Source of the DNA: Lagopus muta
Taxonomy: Eukaryota; Chordata; Aves; Galliformes; Phasianidae
Direction of reading: 5' to 3'
Assembly: GCF_023343835.1 (NCBI RefSeq)
Contig: NC_064438.1
Span: 21,658,077 to 21,722,076, forward strand
DNA: 64,000 bases
A program made the translations under genes and the position numbers. Under the pieces are notes generated by a model. That model saw only the letters and a list, made by a program, of their open reading frames with translations, was not told where the DNA came from and ran no database searches. Positions 49,841 to 61,344 of the stretch are shown here, piece after piece; the stretch's first letter is position 1, and each line of letters begins with the position of its first letter.

Positions 49841-49849
49841 ATCAGCCCC

Positions 49850-50650
49850 TGAAAGTGGCAAGCGTGACACCAGACTTCAGAGAAGGCTCTAGGCAGAATT
49901 TTTGTAATCAATAGTTGCAATTGATATAAATAAACATAATACAGTGAGACAAAAAGCTTTCATAGATGGAAAGCAAATCTCACTAATCTAACAGAATTCT
50001 TCAAAGAATCAGTAAGTATATGGAGGAAGGCAATCGAACAGACTTAAGTGCTTGATTTAAAAAGAAAGAAAAAAAAAAGCAGGTACAAGGGCTAACTACA
50101 GAAAATAAGCTCTCTTGTAGTAATAGGGAAGGAAACAGAAAAAGAATAGGCTCAAATACTCAGATTTCACAATAGAAGGAGGTTACCCGCAGGGTTCTCC
50201 AAGAATCCTTCTGGGACCATATGTGTTCAGAAATGATCTTCCAGAAGAAGGCATAAGCCTTCTTAAGTGAGGTGATAAAATAAAGAGGATACAGTATGAT
50301 CTGGGTAGTCAAACCAAAAACAGAATGGAGAGGGTTGCAAAACACCTACAAATAGCAATTTACAAAATAGGAAATTAAGTGTTGCATAAGTAATCTATAA
50401 GAAAAAAATAGTTCTGACCAGACAAACCTAATAACAGCCTTTAAGTACATTACACCCACAGAAGAAAGTCAAATGCAGTAATTACCTGGAAACAGCATCG
50501 GCAATCAGGGAAAAAAAAAAAAGCAATCACTGTGAAGATCTGCCTGTAGGGGACCCTCAGCCCACTGCTTAGAGGGAAACAATCAGTCAAGGCTGGAGAG
50601 AGGAAAAAGAGTAGGAGGAAACAAAGAAAGGAGCACTCAAACATTAAGCT
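49850..50650 (+). mobile_element. Ancient CR1-like LINE remnant with reverse-transcriptase motif
   Basis: The frame at 50181-50252 reads GYPQGS, a three-residue insertion, then LLGPYVFRNDLPEEG. This matches the LINE/CR1 reverse-transcriptase block 'G.PQGSVLGP..F...INDL.EG'. About 170 bases upstream, AACAGAATTCTTCAAAGAAT and CAGTAAGTATATGGAGGAAG resemble the CR1 region encoding 'FFDE...Y.DEG', and GACACCAGACTTCAGAGAAG near 49867 resembles the segment before it. The expected ADD-containing block downstream is not recognisable, and frameshifts and stops are abundant. Boundaries are approximate. It is much older than the 3'-end CR1 copies in the window and clearly non-functional. Confidence 0.65.
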
Positions 50651-52455
50651 CTCAGAAGGCAGTGGTTGTATTTATTTGATTCAGCGCTCCCACCTGCTTC
50701 TGGATCTGATACAGCTGAGCACATACAGCAGGCTGTAGAAATAGTTACTTCTGATTATCTATCTTCCTTTATGGCGTGAGTGTTCCTGTCTTTGACTTAC
50801 AGCAGGAGTACTAAGGAAAATGAAATGACTTGACCGAGACCCACGAGCGAGGAGAGAATGCAGTGAAGTGAAAATGTTGCAGTCTATGTCTCCCAGATAT
50901 TGGCCCAGAGCATGCTATTTCTTTACCCCTGGGTTCTTCAGCTCTTCTTCATGGCCTGACAATGTGGCAACTTCTTATTAGGAGAATTAAATCATCTGCT
51001 AGATGTCAGCTGGGAAGGAGCTTTGTTATCATCTGTGGTTCCCAGCCCTGCAAACTGCTGTGCAGTTCTAAGAGATCTGGAGCTACATACGTGGTTTTTG
51101 CTCTGTATGCACAAATCTTGGGAGTTATACCCAATCTGTGTGGCTGCAGGCTTGAGGGGTGAGAATTTAGTCTGTTTAAGAACCCCACTGTTGTAAAATC
51201 AGCATTACTCAGGTTAGAAATGTTATCTGCTGGGATTTTCCTCTGAAATATAGCCCTAGTCCCTTACTGTGACAACAAAGTCATTAGCCCTGTCCTGCAA
51301 GGTGTGTCTATCCTAACTCCAGTCTTTCTACCAGCAGAAATGCCAGGATTAGCTCCGGATCCAGATCTCTCTTGGCATTTAGCCTATGCTGCCAAGAGCC
51401 CCTGAGCTCATTTACTGCACTTGAAAGGATCCATCATTGCAGTGTGGATGTGCTGCAGCACTGTGAGGCTCAGCATGGGCCACCCACTAACATACACCCC
51501 AGACAAGTTCCACACTGTTGCAGCTACACAGTCACCAGTACATCTGCTAAATTGTTTAACCCCCTCACTGAAGAATTTTATACGAGTGGCAGTGTCTGCA
51601 GCATAACAGCCTAGATAGAGCAGGGAAATAATGGCTGACCCAAATGGAAAGGTCCCAGGAGTTATGCTTTGACTAGGAGCTCTTGGGCAACTCTAGCCAA
51701 CAAAAATTACATCTCCTTACTAGGTCCCTGACTTGAGTGGGTGTAACTCATGTGCCACAGGTAATGTTAAAAGAGGTGTTCAACATCCAAGACCTCCAAT
51801 TTACATCATCAGGTTTGTAAGTATATGTAGGGGGAATGCTGAGGTTGATGTGAACTGTTCCAAGAGTCTGGAAATCAGGTCAGTTCTTGAATGACTGTGT
51901 TACAGCGCCTCTGGACAGATGAGTTACTGCTGTTTTTTTTCTGAAAAATCAAGCTTACTGTGTCCAACTCACCTACCTGAAGTGAAGCAGAACAGTGGGA
52001 AAGCACACCTCTCCCAAAACTTGTCTAGGCAACACAAGACAGGCATTTTTCTCATGATGTCATTGTCCTGGAAACTTTTGAAAGCACACTGTGAAGGAGG
52101 AAGCCTTGTGGGTCTGAACTCCCCATCAGCCTCTCCAAATGGGCCAAGCTTTGATGAAACCAACTCATTATCAAAAGCGGAGAAAAACATGTTGGACGTT
52201 GTTTACCACTGAGATCACCCTGGTGGTTCTTCCAGCTGCCTGAGGATATTGGTGAAGACAGAAAGAGGGGGAGATGGAAAGAGAGAAAATGCCTGTTTTG
52301 AAGTTTCTATCCTCAAGATGATGTGTTTTCTTTCGCTTATTTGCTCTTTAAAACTCTGGAGAGCAGGTCTACCCAAGGCCTCTGCAGCGTGTGTTCTGGG
52401 TCAGATCCAGAGTCTGAAGTTTCTTTTGGGGAATTTTGTTTACCTTCAAATTTTT

Positions 52456-52459
<4 letters not shown>

Positions 52460-52485
<26 letters not shown>
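52460..52485 (+). repeat. Poly(A) tract, 26 bases
   Basis: An uninterrupted run of 26 A after TTTTTATTT. No recognisable retroelement body precedes it. Confidence 0.95.
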
Positions 52486-52488
<3 letters not shown>

Positions 52489-55400
52489 CCAAAAACCTCC
52501 AGTTTCCTTGTTTCTCTTGGCATTGGAGTGGATAACACTGTCTATAAGAAAGTGCATATAATGTTCCCCACGCAATCCAGTTTCATCTTTCTTGACATTA
52601 TGGTTCATGCCTAGGAGCCTGAGCTCTGCATTGCTAACAGTTGCCACATTCTTATGTTGAAAGTCTGGAAGATTTCACAATCTGAGTATGACACGGAGCC
52701 CATCACAACAGTAAGAAGTTGTTTTCTGCTATGCTCACCAGAAATTATGAGAAACACAAGCAAAAACCTGCTACAAGTCTCTAGTCATTGTATAGTTAAA
52801 AATCTTTTGCTGCCTTTGAGTTGGTTAGAAAACAAGAACAAAAGGAAGCTTTTCCAATTTTTTGTCAATGTTGACATGAGCCACAAGATGACTCAAAAAG
52901 AGCTAGGTTCTGGACTTAAAGCAAATCCACAAACATCAGCAAATTTCTTGAGTGTGTTCTGTGTCTGAGTTCATAACCTGTGTCCAAACCTCCTCTGGGC
53001 TGAGATTGTTTCAGAGTGACCTGTATTCCACCAAAGTTTGAGCATTTTCCAATGAAGACCTAAAAGGTGAGCATTTGAAGAACTGTCAGATGTTGGAAAA
53101 TCAGATGAGTGATCAAAATGTGATCCTTGAAAATTGATGAAAAAAGCAGATGCTTTCTTTGCAAGTGATCTAAAAAACTCTGTATAATAAAGAGACAATG
53201 AAGGTCCAGCATTTGCTTACGATTCTTGATTCTTTTTTTCTTTTGTTTGTCAGGAAACAAGAGACAAGATTTATTCTATTTATTCCTCAGCAGCCTGATA
53301 GTCATCAAGCACCAAACTACCAGTGCCCAGAATACAGCCCCACTACTCTAGCAAGTAGCAAGTTTCAGGAGTGACATTTTAAAGCTTTTGGGGAACATAG
53401 GGTGGAAGAAGGCAAGACGTTTGCTTGCTTTAAGGAAGGCATGCGCCCAAGTGAACTGCCAACCCAATTCCATTGGATAGGCTGGCATCTGTCCAGCTGG
53501 GGTTGCTGAAATGGGAGGCACAGAGCTGTCATCCTTTTGATGAGCTCACAGGGATCTCACACAGGTCTAATAGGGGAAATCTAGTGACAGATGAAACTAA
53601 CTGACTTGGATATTCATTTTGTTTGTGCTTTATGACCACAAATTACCAAGGAATCCTTAACTTAGAAATGAGCCAAGAAATGCTACAATAGCATAGTTCT
53701 GTATTATTTTTTTTTTTTGATAGATCTGTTCCTTACACTTTACACTAATAATGCCAAACATATTTCATTTTGTTTTCTTGAGACAAAAATTGTTGAGGAA
53801 GAAATATCTGTAGCGTTTCTGCTCTGTAATAACTATATATTTTTTTTGGCTTATGAGGCTGAGCATGGCTTGATAGACAATATGATTCTTGTATGCACCA
53901 ACACAACCTGAAAAGAATATTCCTTCACTTTCCCTTTCCCTTCCTCTTCCCCCTTTCCTTTCTATTTCTTCTCTATCCTTTCGCATTTCTACAAAAGGAG
54001 TTAATTTTGAGAGCTTGTGTGGTTTTCATTAGGATCACAGTCTTTTGAAATGTCAGAAGAATGCCCAGCAGAAACTGAAATTGATATTAAAGGGTTGTCT
54101 CAGATCACCCTCTGCACACTACTATCTTGCTTCAGCTTAATTGCTTTAGGGTTGGTAAGTGGGAGTGTCGCCTTTTGGGGGAAGAAAAGAAAGGAAAGAA
54201 ATGAAAGGGAATGAAAATGGAGATGTAAACCAGTTTTCTCCAGTCTTCACTCTCTCTTTTACCCAGTATGATTAGTTCCTCAAAGTGAAGATCACTTTGG
54301 GTATTGAAAATACCACATGCAGGAAAAGCACTGTAACCTAGGAGCAGCGAGGATGTTCTCTGACAGCATGAATCTTGCTGGAATGAGGCTGCCATGAGGA
54401 AAGCCTGTCACCAAATCATCTAAGATAGCTAGATTTTTTTTTTCCCCCAGTTGGACTGGGAATTGGGTACATATTGTGGCAAGTATGACTGGACAGGTGA
54501 GAGTGTTTTTGTGGAAATATGTAAATGTACATCCGCATATACACATGCACGCGTATCTCTTCAGCTGCTGTCTGAGCTGTCACAGAGCTGTTTTCTTTGG
54601 AAAAGAAGGAGATTGGTTATGAGCATGGCATTTTTCCTGCCTTTCTTTGGAGTTCTTAATGGAATATACATCCCCACTTTGCCCAGGCAATTGGGGTTCC
54701 CTATCTAAAGGGGCTGAAAATGCCTCCTGAAAGGCAGAACATATAGTGCACTGGCATGTGAATGAGAGTGGATGAATTTCAGGAATACTTCTCTCTCCTT
54801 TCCATTGTAGGAAGCCAGAGAGATCTTTACCCCAGATTAAGGAGGGCCAGGTGATGTTCTGCTAATATTCTTAAATAGCATTTATATTCTTGGTTGAGCT
54901 TCTTACCCAGAGAACACTCTGAAACACATCCTTGCCTTGACTGCAATAACTGCTGAGAATTGGCTTCCCAGTAGTATCCTTTTACAATAAAATTTCCAAT
55001 AGGAGGTTCAGCAACCTCTCTAACAGCACTTGAAGAAAGAGATCTCTGAACATGAAGACAAAAGCAGTTTGTCACTTCCCATCTCTCACGCGTACCTATA
55101 GAATCTCATTTGCAGCTTTTTCCATGTCTCCTTATCTGTATCTCATACTTGCTAGGCAGTGCTCTACCTTAAGTTCAAAAAGCTCTACCTGACATGGGGT
55201 AGCATCATCTGATGCACTATGGGCTCTGTATTGTTGGCTGGCCAATGCTGTCAACTGGAAATTAAGGATGTTCAGCTCCTTCAAAAGTGGGCCTGAACTG
55301 AGTTCAATCTGTGGTGAAAGCTGTTAGTGTATCTTCAGCTTCCCCCCTTCCATGTACACATATAACTTTGGCTTGATGGCTGCTTGTTTAAGATGAAGAA

Positions 55401-56370
55401 ACACCTGGCTGATGGCTGAGGCTCAGAAGTTTAGAAGAAGCTCGCTACATTTTTGGAATACCTTGCAAGTCAACATGTAAGAAAAATCTTCATCTGAGTA
55501 AATATGTGCAGTTGCAATCTCATATATGTGTATGGCAATCTCATACAACTCAGCCTTAGGTGTCTCCCCACTCTATCACCTAAATTAGAGCAGTCAGAGC
55601 CAGAGTACAAAGGCCAAGAAAGATCCACCAAGAAGGAAGCTTAGTGTACTGGCCATTGCTGCACTGTAGGAAACTGTTTGGAAGATGTTTCCTTCAGCTT
55701 TGTTTTTTTTTTCTTTATTTGCCTTCATGGTTTTTTTCTGTTCCTAAACTCTGAATTTTTCATCTTGCAGAATTGGAGCAGATAACTCATTTGCTTATTC
55801 TCGAATGAAGCACTGGCCAAAGGATCCCTGCTGATTGTCCCAGAAGCCAAATTCCCATCCACAGAGCAAACAGACATGATGAAATACAGGGTTTATTGGT
55901 TGTTGTTCCCAAAGGTGATGGTCACTAGTATGATTTTGCTTTGAAAAGCAGTTTAATTCTATGGGCTTGTGTCTAGCCAGCAGAGGAGGATGGATGTACT
56001 ATAACACTGTCAAGGTTGCTGCTACCTGGCATGAGAGTTAGAATTGAGACAGAAGAATCCCATGGAAATTATCATCATTTGCCCATACTCATTCCTGAAA
56101 GCCACAGCAGGGGTAAGTGTGATCCCTGTAGCACTTCTCCACCAGCTGTGGGCATCTCCGGGCCACTGTGAAGGGGGTCCTGGTTGGTGCTATGATACCA
56201 GCCTGGTTCATGCTATACTGTGAGCCTACGTGGCCAGCAGCAACCCCATTCAGCCAACAGCCATGACCGGGGGAATTTGGGATGCACCAGTGGTTTTGAT
56301 TATGTTTGAACTTCCTCTTTTACAATTGACAATTGCCATAGTCTGCAAATATTTCTTCCTAGCTGTGCAT

Positions 56371-56409
56371 TAGGAAAAAAAAAGAAAAGAAAAAAAAAAA
56401 AAAAAAAAG
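56371..56409 (+). repeat. A-rich tract
   Basis: A runs interrupted by single G residues, then a long uninterrupted A run ending at 56408 before GATAAATAAAC. Simple sequence. Confidence 0.9.
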
Positions 56410-56598
56410 ATAAATAAACTATTTTTGTGGTTTGTTTTAGTAGCTGCTGGCATCTCAGATGTCTTGAATCGAGGGACACAGGCCACAATAGGGAAGAGAA
56501 CAGACCAGCTTTCAGGGACTCGCTGACCTTTCAGACCTCCTGAGCCTTCACAAAAACCTTGTCAGTTACAAACCAGCTGTGGAATCAGGAACTGCTTT

Positions 56599-56627
56599 TG
56601 ACGTCACTGCTAAAAAGTCCTAATTAG
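56599..56627. promoter_or_regulatory. Full CRE palindrome next to a TAATTA homeodomain palindrome
   Basis: TGACGTCA (56599-56606) is the complete CREB/ATF palindrome. CTAATTAG (56620-56627), a palindromic homeodomain core, lies 13 bases away. The surrounding 56560-56710 is complex, non-repetitive sequence. It is a candidate enhancer or promoter element with no transcript evidence. Confidence 0.35.
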
Positions 56628-59100
56628 ATAATTTCCCAAACCGTGCTGGTCTGAAGTGCCTCAGCTTCACCTTTAGCCCTGAATCAGCTCACTCAATTTA
56701 GTGGTTAAAGGTTCAACTTTGTGTCAGGTCAAAGGCATTCTTGAGAAGATACCTATTGTTTCCAAATGGATTTTGCCATCTGAAACTATTTCTGGATACC
56801 TCCTTCCCTTCATGTTTCCAGTATCTTGGTATTCAGCCCAGCTCCTTGAAGGAGAATCCTGAACTCTCTCTCATCTTAACCATCCTAGGAGTCTCTATCT
56901 CCTAAGCAGCCACAAATACAATCAAACTCCCCAAAAGGCATTTGGAAATGCTACAGTGTACTTGAATGTATACCCTATTGCAATGAAGCTGCTAACAACA
57001 AATGAAAGTGAAAGCCTTGTCTGTTGGCAGAAAGTCTAGCACTGTGCTTTAGAAACAGTACCTGTGTAATTATAAACTTCCAGATGCACTTAACACAAAG
57101 CAGCACAGCAAGTCTCTCATGCGCAGAATCAGAGCTATGGCTGGGATGGATAATGCAGTTGTGCCTCTCAAGGCACAGAAGTTTATGGCATGAAGGAAAG
57201 AAGAAGGTTCGTGTTAATGAAAGCACAAGGATTGATCTTCTGAAATGGACATTCAAGAGCACAGAAAAAAACTAGGATTTTCCCTTCCTCCTCTCAAAGA
57301 GTGTAACTATTTTAATATTTCCATTCTTGTCACCTGGTAGATTAAGTTCAATCTTAACAACTGAATTTTAATTTATTACTCTGGTCTAGTTTAACATGAA
57401 TTCCGTGAAATTACTAATTCTACTCACCTCCCAAAATGACACAGCGCAAGAGCTATGCTTTTAGTACCCTGCCTTGGTTTTAGTAGTGATATGTGAAGTG
57501 AGCAGTAGTGCATGTCTGCTGTAACAATAAATTCATCCAAATTCAAGCTTCAGAAAGCAACGAAACAGAAAGAAAAGGTAAAACCTGTTGTGACCACGAA
57601 GAAAGCCCTTTTGGCCTCCATGTGGCAGAGGAGTAAAAAGAGAATTACATGATGGCACCATCACCATGTTTATTTGGGGATTTTCTCTTTAGTGAGAATG
57701 AGAAGGGCCCGCCAGACCTCTGTGCTTCAGGTTAAACATATTTCTGATGTTTATTCTTGTCTTCATTCCACTCATTTTTTTCCATACTCCCTAAAATATC
57801 ATTTGAAGTTTATTACAGTCACTCTAAGAAAGGTCATGTGGTAAGTCTGGCCTAGAGTCCAATTTTTCCTGCTCTCCTTAACTGCAATATTCTGAGGTTT
57901 GACAAGCCTCCTGTGAACCTTTCCTTCATGGCTTTTGGCTGAGTTCTTGCAGATAGACAATTTGCTTTTTTTAACATGATATTCATTTCCATGGTCCAGG
58001 AATGGATAAAGAGCATGAAGCTCTACTGAACTGCTTTAAAACAACATCTCTCTGCTTAATGATCTTTCTCTGGATACCAATCACATAAAATCAGAGTCAG
58101 ACTTGAAAATTTGGGCTTTGGGATCAGAAATGTTGGTCTTAAAGTGTAGCCTCTAAAACGACCCCTGGGTCATGCAGGCAGATTCTCTAATATTAAAACA
58201 CCTACATAGGTCTTAAATTACCGGGTGTGGAGATACCTGAACTGGTTCCCTGCAGCGTGGTACTTCAGAAGATATTTACTCCATCACTGAACTCACTTGG
58301 GCTCACTGGCTTGATGCAGGACCCTGAGATTCATCTCAGCATGGGCAGAACTACTTTGTTGCCCAGGCAGAGAAGCCGAAACTCTCCTGCCATGGGAAAG
58401 GGAAGAGGGGAGGCAGAGCCCTGTGGAGAGCCTGCAACGGCAATTTCTGCAGGTTCCTGGGAAGCAGCAGCTGCTCTCCATAACTGAACCTCCCAGTGTC
58501 TGCGGCACCAGCCTTATCCAGCTGTGCCAGGGCTGTTTTGCCACTGCGAGCAGCCTGTGGTGAAAGGCGGTTTCTCCCTTTGCCTTGGCTTAGAGCCCAC
58601 CCCTTGACTGGTTGTTCAATTAATACCTTGAAGAGAAGTTAAAATAGTGCTTTAAAAGAGAGGCATAGCGGAGAGGATAAGCCACCATCTGAGCCCTAAA
58701 TCAGGGATATGGTGGGGAAGGGCTGGGGGGAGTTACAGGCTGCAGCTGTGCAGGACCCCCCACAAGAGGGGTGCAATGCTACTGCTGTGCTGTCTAGGAT
58801 GAGTATGCTTATCCTGAGACACAGGAGGCTGCACTGCAGTTCTTCCCCAGGATCCCTCAAGGCAAGCAGTTTCTAAGAAATCCTGAGTAAGCATGTGGAT
58901 TTTTGCAGCACTTAGAAAAACTGGCTGTTAAGCACTGAATCTCGATCGTTAATTACAGTGATGCTATCCCTCATTATAGCTAGCGGGGTGTGCGTGGGAG
59001 GATGATTCCTCAATCACCTCTGTCTACCTGAACCTTAAAATAGAGAAATACAGGAATAAACAGATACAGACTTAACCACATAGAAATGTGAAAAGTAGTG

Positions 59101-59140
59101 TTTGTGTATGTGTGTGTATATATACACATGTGCGTACATA
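59101..59140 (+). repeat. TG/TA-rich alternating purine-pyrimidine tract
   Basis: Alternating TG, TA and CA dinucleotides, including TATATATACACATGTGCG. Degenerate microsatellite. Confidence 0.85.
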
Positions 59141-60995
59141 TTCTGACTTGCATTACTAACACTTTTCTCTATTCTCCAGAGAAGACAGTCTTCTCTTCCA
59201 GGCCCCAAATGTAAATTTCCTGAGGCACTGACTTAATCTTCACTCGATCTGTCCTCATTGCTAGGATCACTGGGATGGAGGCCTGGAAGCAAAGCATCCA
59301 GGACCTCACAGCCAAAGCAAAACAACGGCTCCTTTCCCCAGTCTCCTAATAAGTTCAAGAAGTTACACAAAAACAAACAAAGCAGTGGCCTGGACACATA
59401 ACTGAGCTTTCCATCTCCTGCGCCGTGCCACTGGGGATGGTGAGCCCTCATCAACCTGCAGGACATGATGGCTATGATGTTCTCCTTCCACCTATAGAGG
59501 CATCTGGAGAGGGTTTTGGTGCCAAAGGCTGCCACCAGCACCGGTGGTGGTGGGGTATCCTTGCTCTAGTTGCTCCCCTTCATGCCACCCACCAGCAGAG
59601 CCGTGCCTGAGCCCATCTGTGTTGTGCTCTGTGCTGGGCTGAGGAGGTCTCCAAAGTGCAGAAACATTTTCTTTAAGAAGGCTGCTATTGGTCTGGTGAC
59701 ATAATGAACTTTCCAGAGCTGGGAACATTTCTTTGCTCTATGTTTTCCATAAAGTTTATTTAATTTACAGCACTCAGAGGTTACTTAATCACAGGAACTT
59801 AAATTTATCACTTATACATGGCAAACCAGAAGAGACATATTACCGTGATGCATGGTTTTTGGAGCACACAGGGATGTTCTTGAAATTGTGTAAGTCACCA
59901 CAACCCAGATAAGAAGAGATAGAGTTACTTGAACCAGTGTTTCTGTCAGTGTTATTTGCTCTGGTTTTCTCTGTGTGGTTTGGAGAAGAACTGGTATCTG
60001 TGTGAAGCAAGACCTTTTAAAAATACTTTTTTGGCATCTCTACACCCTAAAAAACCCAAATCTCACAAGAGGAACTTCTTACACAGTGCTGTCATGGGGA
60101 GTGGAGCCATTTGTCTCAAACCTGCACGTCTTTCTGCAGGGTTACAGCTGCAGCTAACAAGGCAAATCAGCATTGTCAGAGGACATGACACCACTGTGGG
60201 CAGTGGGATTTTTTCTCTTTCCTTCAGCAAAGAGTCTGACATATTTTTAGTATTTGGTCTGAAAAAGAAACCAAACCACGCTCATTTTAAGACGCTGTCT
60301 GTCCTTGAAACACTATTACTGGCGTTTGGGGCTCTGTCCTGGTCTGCTCCGACCTGATGCTAAGGGTTTGCGTGGAAGCCAAAGGCCTCTCAGAGATGTC
60401 CCCTTGTATTTGAGTGCTTAGCATGCTCTGAAATCATGGCTGACCCTTGGGCCAACGCTCAGGGCATGGCTGTGTGGGGCAGCCTGGCTGATGGCCATGC
60501 CAGCAGGGCATAGGCCAGTGAGTGTCTGTGGCCCATGCCAAGCAGTGGGCAGCTCCTGGTCCTGCCACCCGCCAGGCCTGCTGGCACAGCCCCTGCCCCT
60601 GCGTGAGATCGGCCCCACCGCAGAAAGCGGTGACTGGGGAGACGGGCTTTCATTAAACAAGTGGTTTGTGCCTGGAGGAATGAGTCCCACATTGTTTTTT
60701 CACTTTCCTGCTGCGTTGCTATTTTTTTTTCATCTTGTCCCTAATTAAGTGTCTCACTTCTGCAGTCTGGGCAGCCCGTTATTTCCCGGTTACCAGCTAT
60801 GTCGGGTGCTTTATAGTTTTTCTCAACTATTAGATGAGGACTTCCAGATGAATGTTAGGAGTGATCTCTGTCTTCAAAAGAGCCTGCAAGAATAGTTAAT
60901 CTTTCCAGTAACCTCCATTGGTGAGTTAACATCATCACTACTTTTCTGAGGAGGACAAGAACTGGCCGTGGGAAACCAGCGCAGCCTGCCCAAAA

Positions 60996-61240
60996 CCATA
61001 GAATTATGGAAGGGTAGAATCATTACGGTTGGAAAAGACCAATAAGACCATCTAGTCCAACCATCAGCCCCTGCCTGTGACCACTCTAAACCATGTCAGT
61101 CAGTGCCACATCTATCCCTTTCTTGAACACCTCCAGGGATGGTGACTCCACCACCTCCCTGGGCAGCCTGTTCCAATACCTCACCAAAGCCATGGCTGAA
61201 GTAGCACTTCTTGGTCAGCAAGGCTGAGCAGGCTATGTCT
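60996..61240 (-). mobile_element. CR1 LINE 3'-end fragment
   Basis: On the plus strand CATAGAATTATGG is followed by TAGAATCATTACGGTTGGAA and AAGACCAATAAGACCATC. Then come TAGTCCAACCATCAGCCC, the CTCCAGGGATGGTGACTCCA block and CTGGGCAGCCTGTTCCAATA. This is the reverse complement of the CR1 3' end, so the copy lies on the minus strand with its 3' terminus near 60996. Similarity becomes uncertain after about 61210; weaker CR1-like sequence may continue to about 61340. Confidence 0.93.
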
Positions 61241-61344
61241 CACTTTCTTTTTCTTTGGCTGAAAAGTCTTGCTTTCTCCAGCCTGTTTTTCCTGCAGCCT
61301 CTCTTCTGAATTGTCTCCAGACTGGTGTGAGAAAGCTTTGGGGG

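Larger units (their letters stand above)
50680..60990. other. Intergenic DNA, no gene recognised
   Basis: Non-coding DNA with simple sequences: poly(A) 52460-52485, a pyrimidine-rich tract at about 53921-53980, A-rich 56371-56409 and a TG/TA tract 59101-59140. Candidate regulatory motifs occur near 56.6 kb and 58.95 kb. No splice-bounded frame with protein similarity was found, including for CD82, which I recall as the neighbour upstream of ALX4 in mammals. Confidence 0.65.
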
